Source of the DNA: CALMEH01 sp964548225
GTDB lineage: Bacteria; Acidobacteriota; Blastocatellia; Pyrinomonadales; Pyrinomonadaceae
Assembly: GCA_964548225.1 (NCBI GenBank)
Contig: CAZJQP010000084.1
Coordinates: 1 to 21,777 of the forward strand
Direction: 5' to 3'
Length of the DNA: 21,777 bases
Part shown: in pieces, positions 7,773 to 14,335 of the stretch
How positions within the stretch are numbered: position 1 is the stretch's first letter
Layout of the letters: each line of letters opens with the position of its first letter
Notes under the pieces: model-generated
Told to the model about the DNA's origin: nothing
Databases searched by the model: none
Seen by the model: only the letters and a program-made list of their open reading frames with translations
Made by a program: the position numbers and the translations under genes

Positions 7773-8198
7773 TTAATCCTCTTCATTCGTAATCCGTTCC
7801 AAACGCTCGTGCGTTATGCCTTTTTTGTGGTGTTCTTTTTGATTCAGAACATAATTTATCACCCATTGCAAATCCTTCGTGCCAAAACTGACAATGCCGT
7901 AACCGCGTTGCCATTGCAATAATTTATGATTCGATGCACGATTAATTTCAAACGAGCTACCACCTTTTAATTTGCCAATCCAATCGCTCATCAACAATGA
8001 CGGCGGCGGACTGACAACAATATGAATATGGTCTTCGATGCCGCCAATGGCGTGAAAATAAACTTCCGGCGTTTCGATGATTTTATGTTTTATAAATTGG
8101 TAGAGTTTTGTTTCGATAGCAGGTTTTATCAAAGGCAAATTAGCTTTTGTGTGCTAGATAATATGAAAATTTATCTCGGAATAAACGCTGTCGGGCAT
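7773..8198 (-). pseudogene. RAYT / IS200-like Y1 transposase interrupted by an amber codon
   Basis: Reading from the ATG at 8198 gives a 141-codon REP-associated tyrosine transposase (Y1 HUH fold). These single-strand DNA nucleases cut and rejoin at REP hairpins. The HUH motif is DHIHIVV (His57, His59 of the full reading), followed by LKGGSS, a WQRGYG strand and Y116 in YVLNQKEHH, the expected nucleophile helix. Codon 15 (8154-8156) is TAG where relatives usually have Trp, within HII-stop-HTKANLPLI. The rest of the frame is undamaged, so the loss is recent, or the stop is read through, or synthesis restarts at the TTG at 8138. Family proteins are usually about 140 aa, matching the full reading. 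REP-like hairpins flank both sides. Confidence 0.85.
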
Positions 8199-8211
8199 AG
8201 TTTTGTTTAAT

Positions 8212-8242
8212 GGCTAAAGCCTGTTTCAACAGGCTTTCCGCG
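8212..8242. repeat. Small hairpins upstream of the RAYT gene
   Basis: GGCTAAAGCC (8212-8221) and AGCCTGTTTCAACAGGCT (8218-8235) overlap and are followed by TTCCGCG. The second hairpin is repeated at 8253-8270 as the head of copy B. Confidence 0.75.
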
Positions 8243-8250
8243 TTTTAATT

Positions 8251-8355
8251 TCAGCCTGTTTCAACAGGCTTACCGCCGCAGATGGCAAATAGCCGCGCTC
8301 ATTTATGGCGCGGTCAAATGCTGATTGATTTTTCAAAGGGCGTTTTAACGTCCTT
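8251..8355 (+). repeat. REP-like element, copy B
   Basis: It has the same order of parts as copy A: the hairpin AGCCTG-TTTCAA-CAGGCT, then CCGCAGATGGCAAATAGCCG, CATTTATGGCGCGGTCAAAT, a GATTGATTTTTCA stretch and GGGCGTTTTAACGTCC. The head stem differs from copy A on both arms while still pairing. It lies upstream of the RAYT start, in the same orientation as copy A. Confidence 0.85.
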
Positions 8356-8404
8356 TTTTCCGGCTTCAGCCGCCGTCGGTCAAACTCACAAGCTAAAGCT
8401 GAAG

Positions 8405-8509
8405 AAAAGGACGTTAAAACGCCCTTCGGTTTTAATTCGCAAACGAACCGCGCCGTGAACGGACGCGGCTATCTGCCGCTTCGCGGAAAGACGGCTGAAG
8501 CCGCCTGAA
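8405..8509 (-). repeat. REP-like element, inverted copy C
   Basis: On the minus strand this stretch reads CGGCAGATAGCCGCGTCCG, GGCGCGGTTCG and GGGCGTTTTAACGTCC, matching copies A and B with more divergence in the middle. It faces copy B, so B and C form an inverted pair. GGCTTCAGCCG (from 8362) and CGGCTGAAGCCG (8492-8503) add further self-complementary sequence inside and at the end of the pair. It ends 18 bp before the CBASS effector stop. Confidence 0.75.
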
Positions 8510-8526
8510 AAACTAAATCCTCCTTT

Positions 8527-9432
8527 TTATTTTTTTGAGTCCTTGAATTCTAACACTAATGTTTCTGCTGTTTTCGTCATTAAAGATTCATCATCAGGTC
8601 TATAAATCCAATAATAACTATCAGGAATTAAAGGGCTTCTTACTCTATTGTCATAAATTTCATCTTGAATTTTTCTTGCTATTTCGTCAAGCTCAGTTTT
8701 ATCAACTTCATTTCTTAGTATTCTTTCCCATATTTTGTTGAAAAAACTGTTCAATTTATTGAGTTTTTCGCTTGAATCTTTGTTTTCTTGATATTGTTTA
8801 GTGAGAAATCTAAAAACAGGTAAAAGTCCGCTTAGAATCAAAGCAACTTGTTCTAAGGTTAAAGGCACAAATACTCCGACAATAAAAATAATTATTGGAA
8901 GAATAACAATAATAACTTTGAGTATTTTTCCGTATGAAGTGCGAAGACGACAATCCCAACTATAATTTACTCTTTGACAAATTAGACGAGCAATTGAAAC
9001 ATCTAGTCCAGTTAAATCTACATTGAACCAATCTCTAATTTTTTCTATGTTAGATTCTATCTTTTTATGTGCATTGTAATGAGTTAACACTTCTTCAACC
9101 GTTATGTCATCAGCAGTCTTGAACGGGGATTTACTAATTTCTAAAACGTCGGAATCAAACAACTCTTGAATTTTAGCCGCCTTTGCTTTTCGGTCTTTTA
9201 TAATTGGTTCAATGAGAATAGTATCAATTATAAAAAAGACAATTCCATATAATGCTGTGTAAACTGAAAAATTCCCAATAAAAGCAGCAACAAGCGAAAG
9301 TGATATTGGGATGAGCAAATTTCCAATTAGCTGTAAATTAAAACGTCTTTTGGCAGAGGAATACAATTCTCTTTGAGCCGCTAATCTCTCTAATTGCTGT
9401 TCACTATTTTGAATGGTTGTAATTTGATTCAT
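8527..9432 (-). CDS. S-4TM family putative pore-forming CBASS effector
   Basis: This 301-aa protein matches the S-4TM (SMODS-associated four-transmembrane) effector family, thought to permeabilise the inner membrane on binding a cyclic nucleotide signal made after phage infection. Visible parts are an N-terminal helix with ERLAAQRELYSSAK, a TM pair (about 33-52 and 56-76), a cytoplasmic helical region of about 90 residues, a second TM pair (about 171-190 and 192-210), and a soluble tail ending in an I-P-D-S-Y-Y-W-I-Y strand motif. Its ATG overlaps the nucleotidyltransferase TGA by four bases, so the two are translated together. The gene is much more AT-rich than secA (18 of 60 GC in one counted line versus 28 of 60), which fits horizontal transfer. 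Confidence 0.88.
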   Translation of the reverse strand: MNQITTIQNSEQQLERLAAQRELYSSAKRRFNLQLIGNLLIPISLSLVAAFIGNFSVYTALYGIVFFIIDTILIEPIIKDRKAKAAKIQELFDSDVLEISKSPFKTADDITVEEVLTHYNAHKKIESNIEKIRDWFNVDLTGLDVSIARLICQRVNYSWDCRLRTSYGKILKVIIVILPIIIFIVGVFVPLTLEQVALILSGLLPVFRFLTKQYQENKDSSEKLNKLNSFFNKIWERILRNEVDKTELDEIARKIQDEIYDNRVRSPLIPDSYYWIYRPDDESLMTKTAETLVLEFKDSKK

Positions 9433-10307
9433 CTGCTTGGAAATTTACCGTTAAAAAACATATTCCACCAATAAAAGCAATTATCCAGATTTTTATCTCT
9501 TTGCTCACAGGCTTTTTCCGCCCTGACAAGTCCTGTTAATAGTTTCGATGATGCGTCTGCCTTTTTTGCGTCAGTGCTACACGCACTAATCAGTCCTGAA
9601 ATTCCCATAGGGTCTCTTATGCTTGCTAACTGATTGTCATATAGCAATTTCATTATTCTTTTCAAATCTATGTCATACACTATTGAAGATTCGCCTTCAG
9701 CATATTTTGTAACTCTAAGTTCAAGATAAAACGACCTTATCGGAACATTGTTGTAAAATTTCCACGCTTTCACTAACCGAATAAGAGGCTTTAACTTACC
9801 TGAAAGTCTATCATCTTGTTGTTTCACATAAGCATTATGCGCTTGAGGGCTTGACCTCATCCAACCACCACCGAAATCAGCAATATCATAGGTAGCTTTT
9901 TTTCCAAGAGGAGTTTCAATCAATCCTTGATAATCGCAAGGAGTAACTTCCAAATCTTCTGACTTATATTTTCCAAAGGGGATTCTTACAGCAGGTGTTT
10001 TAACTTCGATACCTGATGTTCTGGAAAATGTATATTGCAATGCCTCTTTCACCTTTCGCAACGTCTCTGATGAATTTCGATTCAATTTCGCAGTTTTGCA
10101 AACAGCAAAGTAATCAGTGTCACTATAATGTCTTACACCAGTTCCATTACCAAATGAGCCTGTTTCAAAGAATTCATAACAATCAAAATTTTTCTCAAGA
10201 CAACTTTTAACTGAATTTTTATGACTTGCTGCCGTGTTGTGTTCTGATGTCAGAGGCACGAGTCGCCCTAAAAATGTCTCAAATCCTTGTTCTAATGTTC
10301 TGCCCAT
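9429..10307 (-). CDS. CD-NTase (SMODS domain nucleotidyltransferase), CBASS signal synthase
   Basis: This 292-aa cGAS/DncV-like nucleotidyltransferase would make a cyclic di- or trinucleotide after phage sensing and activate the membrane effector encoded next. The Pol-beta core is intact: GS at 50-51 in GSFGNGTGVRHYSDTDYF, metal ligands Asp63 and Asp65, and a likely third acid at Glu120 in LEVTP. Later landmarks are GGWMRSSPQAHN, VKAWKFYNNVPIRSFYLE and a helical end. The ATG at 10307 is preferred over an upstream in-frame TTG at 10322, because GAGGAGG lies at 10314-10320 with about six bases spacing. No E1/E2/JAB, HORMA or TRIP13 partner is encoded nearby, so this is a minimal two-gene (type I) CBASS. 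The product nucleotide cannot be told from sequence alone. Confidence 0.92.
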   Translation of the reverse strand: MGRTLEQGFETFLGRLVPLTSEHNTAASHKNSVKSCLEKNFDCYEFFETGSFGNGTGVRHYSDTDYFAVCKTAKLNRNSSETLRKVKEALQYTFSRTSGIEVKTPAVRIPFGKYKSEDLEVTPCDYQGLIETPLGKKATYDIADFGGGWMRSSPQAHNAYVKQQDDRLSGKLKPLIRLVKAWKFYNNVPIRSFYLELRVTKYAEGESSIVYDIDLKRIMKLLYDNQLASIRDPMGISGLISACSTDAKKADASSKLLTGLVRAEKACEQRDKNLDNCFYWWNMFFNGKFPSR

Positions 10308-10313
10308 AATTTC

Positions 10314-10320
10314 CCTCCTC
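10314..10320 (-). promoter_or_regulatory. Strong Shine-Dalgarno of the CD-NTase
   Basis: GAGGAGG on the minus strand ends seven bases before the ATG at 10307. It decides the start and is stronger than most ribosome sites in this window. Confidence 0.8.
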
Positions 10321-10343
10321 AATCAAAGTTTTACATAAGGTAA

Positions 10344-10399
10344 AGATGAAGGAGAAGTAAAACCAAAACTTAATACGATTTATTACTCGTCCTTCATCT
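10344..10399. terminator. Inverted repeat between CBASS and the upstream gene
   Basis: AGATGAAGGAGAAGTAA (10344-10360) and TTACTCGTCCTTCATCT (10383-10399) are complementary at 15 of 17 positions with a 22-bp spacer. It starts eight bases past the stop of the minus-strand gene at 10407 and lies upstream of the CBASS ribosome site. It could be a terminator isolating CBASS from read-through, or an operator; there is no clear T-tract on the minus strand. Confidence 0.5.
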
Positions 10400-10406
10400 A
10401 TTATTA

Positions 10407-11129
10407 TCAAGGCTTTCTAAACTCAAGCGCGTTTATTTGTTGGTAGGCTGCGCTGTCTTTGCCGAATTTTAGGGCGAGGTAGGCTTTTATCAGTTTGATG
10501 CGCGGGATGATTCCGGTTGCGTCGTCGTAGATGATTGCGTCGCGGGCATCGTTTTTGTTGCCGAGTGTGGCGGCGGCGTTGCGGGCGGCGTTGTTTTTTG
10601 CGGTCAGCGAGGCGATTTTTGCGTCAATCGTGGGGACATCGTAGGGCGTTCCCGTGGCTTTGTAGGCAGGTTTGGTTTTGAGCAGTGCCGAGATGTCGGC
10701 GAGATAGGCGATTTGGTTGTCGCGGCTTCTTTGCGATTGTGATTGCGGTGTGCGCGATTCGTCAATGTCGGGCGTTGCCGGATCATCGGGAATGCCGGTT
10801 TTGCGTCCGGGCGGCGTGAATTTGTTGACGATGGTTTGCAAATCGGCGGTAAATGCCGCGTCGTTAAGTTCGACTTGCGCTTGGCGTTTGATATTGACGA
10901 CGTATTTCGCCAATCCGTCAAATTCGGCTTGCACTTCGTCAACGGCAATGGTTTTTGCCGCCTCTGCCGTATCAACTTCGCCAAGCGCGGTTTGCGAAGC
11001 GATCAGAAAAGTTTGTAGTTCGGGAAGTTTGATTAAATCCTGCGGCGGAGCATATTCACCGCCGAGATTGGTTAAAATGATTGTTGTAGTTTCTAAATTT
11101 GCGACATTTTTGGCGTGTCCTGTTTCCAT
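10407..11129 (-). CDS. Uncharacterised alpha-helical protein starting METGHAKNVANLE
   Basis: This 240-aa soluble protein has no signal peptide or membrane segment. The METGHAKN(V/A) start recalls a family of hypothetical proteins I associate mainly with Bacteroidota, whose function I do not know. The body is predicted helical, rich in Ala, Lys, Asp and Thr, with a proline-rich break near residues 135-160 (TPPGRKTGIPDDPATPDIDE) that seems to split two helical halves. The end ISALL..NAARNAA...ARDAIIYDD and IKAYLALKFG looks like a helical bundle. The ATG at 11129 has AAGGA about ten bases upstream; the in-frame extension to 11291 looks non-coding. It may be an accessory gene carried with the adjoining defence operon, but GC is like the host. 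Confidence 0.8.
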   Translation of the reverse strand: METGHAKNVANLETTTIILTNLGGEYAPPQDLIKLPELQTFLIASQTALGEVDTAEAAKTIAVDEVQAEFDGLAKYVVNIKRQAQVELNDAAFTADLQTIVNKFTPPGRKTGIPDDPATPDIDESRTPQSQSQRSRDNQIAYLADISALLKTKPAYKATGTPYDVPTIDAKIASLTAKNNAARNAAATLGNKNDARDAIIYDDATGIIPRIKLIKAYLALKFGKDSAAYQQINALEFRKP

Positions 11130-11349
11130 TAAGTTTTTCCTTGAGTTTTCAAATTGGTTGAACGAAGTCTTAAGAAAACCGAGAGTCCGACTGCTCAAAA
11201 TTGGTTGAATTTGCAGGAAACGACATAGTGAAAACTCGTTATCAATGTGGTTTTCCGGCAATTTTTGGCAGAGGCGGCTTTCATAAAACATTTATAAAGT
11301 GCGATGTCGGCAATATAATCGAAATAAAAAATAATGTCAACATTTTTTT

Positions 11350-11489
11350 GGTAGTGTCCTGTGTGTTGTTTTAATATTTTAACCACGAAAATGCACGAAG
11401 CGATACGAAAAAAACGACTAATTTCGTGATATTTCGTGTTGCTTCGTGGTTGAAATAAGTCCGGCAACACACAGTTAGGAAACTACTAT
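11350..11489. repeat. Nested inverted-repeat element (AACCACGAA type)
   Basis: The inner pair AACCACGAA (11381-11389) / TTCGTGGTT (from about 11443) lies inside the outer pair CTGTGTGTTG (11359-11368) / CAACACACAG (11465-11474). Complementarity continues outward (GTAGTGTCCT against AGGAAACTAC) with a small gap. The right end reaches into the stop codon of the vWA gene (11486-11488). It resembles a small non-coding mobile element or a strong terminator. Confidence 0.7.
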
Positions 11490-12592
11490 TTTCTTGAGGC
11501 AACAAAAAGTTTGCGTTTTGATTGAATTTCCAAGCCGTTGCGTTTTGAAGTAACTTCGATGGTGCGTTCTTCGTCGGCGGTTACATCGCTCAAGGCGCGT
11601 TTCGGGACGTAGGTTACAACATAACTCGAATCAATAATCGCGGCGATTTGTCCGGTTTTGCTGATTAATTCTTCTTGTGTTTCCGGCAAAAAGATTTCGC
11701 CGTTCGTGTCTTCGGCGATTTTGGTTAGAGTTTGTTCGCTCTTTTTGAGGTTTTCAGCTTGTTCTTTGCGTTTTTTTATCATTTCGCGGTCAGTATTTAC
11801 CGAACCGATGCGCGGAGTTGTGAGAATTCTCTGTTGTTCTTGCGGCATAATTATCAAGGCTTCATTCGGAACTCTCTGCGGATTGGGTTCGCCACCTTTG
11901 AGAACCGAATTGTTGACGTTTATCGAAGTCTGCGCTATTTTCGTATAGCTGATGACGTGAACATTGATGTCCGAACCGAGCAGATTTTTCGTCCACGTTT
12001 CGCGCAGTTTTTGGTCGTTAAACGAATCAATTCCGTCGGTAATCAAAACCAGATGACGATTATCGAGCGCGGATTTATTGAAAAATTTCACCGCCGTATC
12101 GAGCGCAAGATTAAACGATGAACGAACGCCTTGACCGAGTTTTTTTTCATTGAGAAGCGGAATAATCGAAGATTTATCGGTTGTCCATTCCGAAACAAAT
12201 TCGACTTTATCGGCATATTGCATCACTGCTACCGAATCTTCCGCTTGCAAAGAATTTACAAGAGCTTTTGCCGCTTCGGAAGTCATCTTTTTATTTTTCC
12301 CGAAAACATTTTCGCCGCCGACATCCAAAACAATCAAAACATTCGCCGGAATTCGCCGCACACTCGACGCTTGATGAATTCGTCCATCTTCAGTTATAAC
12401 CAAATCATCTTTCGTTACGCCGGACGCGAATTTCCCGCTTTTATCAAACGCCAAAATATTCAATTTTATCTCTTCGCTGAAAACTTTTTCGGTTTCATCT
12501 TCGGGCGTAGGCGTAGGCGTTTGCGCGTGTGCCGAAAAAACGGCAAAAGTAAAAAAAGCGGCGATAAACAAAGAAATCTTTTGGACGGACAT
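11486..12592 (-). CDS. Secreted VWFA-related (Acidobacterial type) protein
   Basis: This 368-aa protein has a signal peptide (cleavage near AHA-QT, residue 23), a TPTPTPED spacer, a beta-rich segment typical of the family (LNILAFDKSGKFASGVTKDDLVITEDG), and a von Willebrand A domain from about residue 83 to 310. Such proteins are expanded in Acidobacteriota (TIGR03436-like) and are presumed extracytoplasmic binding proteins. The metal site is degenerate: the usual D-x-S-x-S is D90-V-G-G-E, while the later TDG (about 185-187) is present, so metal-dependent binding may be lost. A charged insert (KKRKEQAENLKKSEQ) lies before the C-terminal part. A GGAG box is about nine bases before the ATG at 12592. 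Confidence 0.88.
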   Translation of the reverse strand: MSVQKISLFIAAFFTFAVFSAHAQTPTPTPEDETEKVFSEEIKLNILAFDKSGKFASGVTKDDLVITEDGRIHQASSVRRIPANVLIVLDVGGENVFGKNKKMTSEAAKALVNSLQAEDSVAVMQYADKVEFVSEWTTDKSSIIPLLNEKKLGQGVRSSFNLALDTAVKFFNKSALDNRHLVLITDGIDSFNDQKLRETWTKNLLGSDINVHVISYTKIAQTSINVNNSVLKGGEPNPQRVPNEALIIMPQEQQRILTTPRIGSVNTDREMIKKRKEQAENLKKSEQTLTKIAEDTNGEIFLPETQEELISKTGQIAAIIDSSYVVTYVPKRALSDVTADEERTIEVTSKRNGLEIQSKRKLFVASRK

Positions 12593-12705
12593 AATAAAAA
12601 CTCCGAAATTAAAACATTAACTTGAAAAGTATGATGCGGCAAATTGGCGAAAATATGCTTTTGGTGTGAAAGCGGCGGAAAACAATTTTTTAATCCACAG
12701 ATAAA

Positions 12706-12783
12706 TCGGAATAAGTGAAAAGTGATAGATTTTACGCACCTCATACCTATCACATCTCACCTTTCACCTATCACTTATTCCGA
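12706..12783. repeat. Imperfect hairpin repeat of AAGTGATAG-type words
   Basis: TCGGAATAAGTGA (from 12706) pairs with TCACTTATTCCGA (12771-12783). The interior carries repeats of related words: GTGATAG, CCTATCAC and CACCTATCAC. The 278-bp gap between the SDR stop at 12871 and the vWA start at 12592 has no ORF of note; this hairpin is its only clear structure and may terminate the SDR message. Confidence 0.6.
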
Positions 12784-12870
12784 AAGTATTTCTTCTCAGC
12801 ATAAATGTTGAAACACTCCCATCTAATTTAATATCTGCGTTCATCCTTCGTATCTGTGTATAATTTTGCT

Positions 12871-13941
12871 TTATAATTTCGGGTTTTCTTCCGTAAATTT
12901 AATCAGATTTTTCACATAATCCTTAAAATTCGGGCAAGCGACATTGTGCGCCGCGAGCAATTCGTCCGCCGTTGTTGTGTTATAGGTTTGCGACAGAAAA
13001 AAATAAGGCACGCCCGAATGCGGCAGACCGCTGATTGCCGGAGAAATCGGCAGATTGAGCGAAAATTCGACCAATTTTGGTGGCGGCGTAATGACCGATT
13101 TTTTTCCGCAGACGGCTTCGGAAATCGCGTCGCAAATTTCTTGTGTCGTCAGCGGATTCGGGTCAGCCAAGGCGATTGTTTTGCCAACGGCGCGTTCGTC
13201 TTTGGCAAGCGCGGCGATTCCTTCGACAACGAAATCAACCGGCACGAGATTTAATTTAACTTTATCGTTTCCAACATTTACGAGCCGCAAAAGCGCGGGA
13301 AATTTCTTTAAGTAAAAAATTACATAATAAATTCCGTCATATTTCGCCGTTTCGCCTGTTTTTGAATCGCCGACGACGACCGACGGACGAAAAATCGTTA
13401 CGGGAAAATCTTTCTTCATATTTTCGACTTCGACTTCTGCCAGATATTTCGTTTCTTCGTAAAAATTACGAAAACCCGCGCTGTGTTCGAGTTCGTTTTC
13501 AAAGATTTCTTCTTCGCGTTTTCCGGCGACATAGCACGTCGAAATGTAATTATAACGGCGCAAATTCGGCAGAGATTTGACAAATTCATTGACGTTTTTT
13601 GTGCCTTCGACATTGACCGCAAAAGCCGGAGCTTTTTTCACGTCCAAATCGTAAATCGCCGCCAGATGATAAACGTCGGTCGTTTCGCCTTGCACGGTTT
13701 GTAAATCTTTTGCGGAAATTCCGAGATTTTCCTGAGTTATATCGCCTTCGATTAAAGCGAAATTTTCAAGCGAAACGCCGGCTTCCGATGAAATTTTTTC
13801 AACGTCGCGCATCGCTTTTTCGAGAAATTGCGTTTGCACAAGCAAAAAAAACTGCGTGTCGGTTTTCGCCAATCGTTTGACCAATTTTTCGGCAATAAAA
13901 CCGGGAAATCCGGTGAGAAAAATCGTTTCGGAATATTTCAT
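12871..13941 (-). CDS. SDR-family reductase of the male-sterility / fatty acyl-CoA reductase type (NAD_binding_4)
   Basis: This 356-aa extended short-chain dehydrogenase has a Rossmann start ETIFLTGFPGFIAEKLVKRL (the third Gly of TGxxGxxG is Ala), DITQENLG, VYHLAAIYDL, and the catalytic YxxxK as YEETK preceded by ISTCYVAG. Relatives act on acyl-CoA or acyl carrier thioesters or as ketoreductases; the substrate is not deducible here. An LPxSPAISGLPHSGVP loop and an NTTTADELLA motif near the end are typical of the NAD_binding_4 group in Acidobacteriota, in my recollection. A clean TetR-type palindrome sits 12 bp upstream of the ATG, which supports inducible, possibly lipid-responsive control. 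It is divergent from the small gene at 14074. Confidence 0.85.
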   Translation of the reverse strand: MKYSETIFLTGFPGFIAEKLVKRLAKTDTQFFLLVQTQFLEKAMRDVEKISSEAGVSLENFALIEGDITQENLGISAKDLQTVQGETTDVYHLAAIYDLDVKKAPAFAVNVEGTKNVNEFVKSLPNLRRYNYISTCYVAGKREEEIFENELEHSAGFRNFYEETKYLAEVEVENMKKDFPVTIFRPSVVVGDSKTGETAKYDGIYYVIFYLKKFPALLRLVNVGNDKVKLNLVPVDFVVEGIAALAKDERAVGKTIALADPNPLTTQEICDAISEAVCGKKSVITPPPKLVEFSLNLPISPAISGLPHSGVPYFFLSQTYNTTTADELLAAHNVACPNFKDYVKNLIKFTEENPKL

Positions 13942-13953
13942 AAATTTATTATA

Positions 13954-13971
13954 AATGAATGGTCATTCATT
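13954..13971. promoter_or_regulatory. TetR-type operator upstream of the SDR gene
   Basis: AATGAATG-GT-CATTCATT is an 18-bp palindrome with perfect 8-bp arms, lying 13-30 bp before the SDR start codon where a bound repressor would block the promoter or early elongation. TGAATGA..TCATTCA sites are established for TetR-family FadR regulators of fatty-acid degradation. No tetR gene is in this window. Confidence 0.65.
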
Positions 13972-14030
13972 TTTAAAGCAAGCAAAAGCGTAAAACTCTG
14001 AAAAATCAACACTTTTCGACATTTTTAAGT

Positions 14031-14036
14031 TATAAT
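14031..14036 (+). promoter_or_regulatory. Candidate -10 box (TATAAT) of the 70-aa gene
   Basis: An exact TATAAT lies 38 bp before the ATG at 14074, with no convincing -35. Expected transcription start is near 14043. Confidence 0.4.
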
Positions 14037-14042
14037 GGAATA

Positions 14043-14061
14043 TCCGTAAGATTTTTACGGA
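14043..14061 (+). promoter_or_regulatory. Hairpin in the short leader of the 70-aa gene
   Basis: TCCGTAA-GATTT-TTACGGA forms a perfect seven-base-pair stem with a five-base loop. It would open the transcript and lies 12 bases before the ATG, where no Shine-Dalgarno is visible. It could instead be an operator. Confidence 0.5.
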
Positions 14062-14073
14062 CAATGATTTATA

Positions 14074-14286
14074 ATGACGGAAACGGAAAAAGAACAATCT
14101 ACCACAGAAGAAACAGAAGCCGCAGAACTACGCGAAATGCGTTGGTCGGTCATTTCATTTGAAAAAACCGAAGCGGGAAATCTGACCTACGCGCAAGCCG
14201 AACAAAAGCTCGCCGAACTTGAAACGCAAAAAGTTTCGGGACTTTGCATCGTTACAAACGATGCCGCCGCACGGATTTCAAAATAA
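14074..14286 (+). CDS. Small acidic hypothetical protein (70 aa)
   Basis: This 70-aa protein has a Glu/Thr-rich N-terminus followed by a compact region: RWSVISFEK strand, a TYAQAEQKLAELE helix, and a VSGLCIVTNDAAARI strand-helix. I do not recognise a named family. It is likely real because it has a candidate promoter, a coding composition like its neighbours, and a defined gap to genes on either side. The strand-helix-strand pattern suggests a small cytoplasmic binding protein, but this is inference. No ribosome site is visible. Confidence 0.7.
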   Translation: MTETEKEQSTTEETEAAELREMRWSVISFEKTEAGNLTYAQAEQKLAELETQKVSGLCIVTNDAAARISK

Positions 14287-14287
14287 A

Positions 14288-14326
14288 ACGCGAAACAAAT
14301 CTAAAAGTTTCCGTGTTTTTTCGCGT
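14288..14326. terminator. Possible bidirectional terminator between convergent genes
   Basis: ACGCGAAA (14288-14295) and TTTCGCGT (14319-14326) are complementary with a 23-base spacer, between the stop codons of the 70-aa gene and the oxidoreductase. The long loop makes this weak. Confidence 0.3.
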
Positions 14327-14335
14327 CTTTCGCAG

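Noticed and set aside
10308..10322. Earlier TTG start of the CD-NTase
   Set aside because: The strong GAGGAGG overlaps that start and is correctly spaced only for the ATG at 10307.
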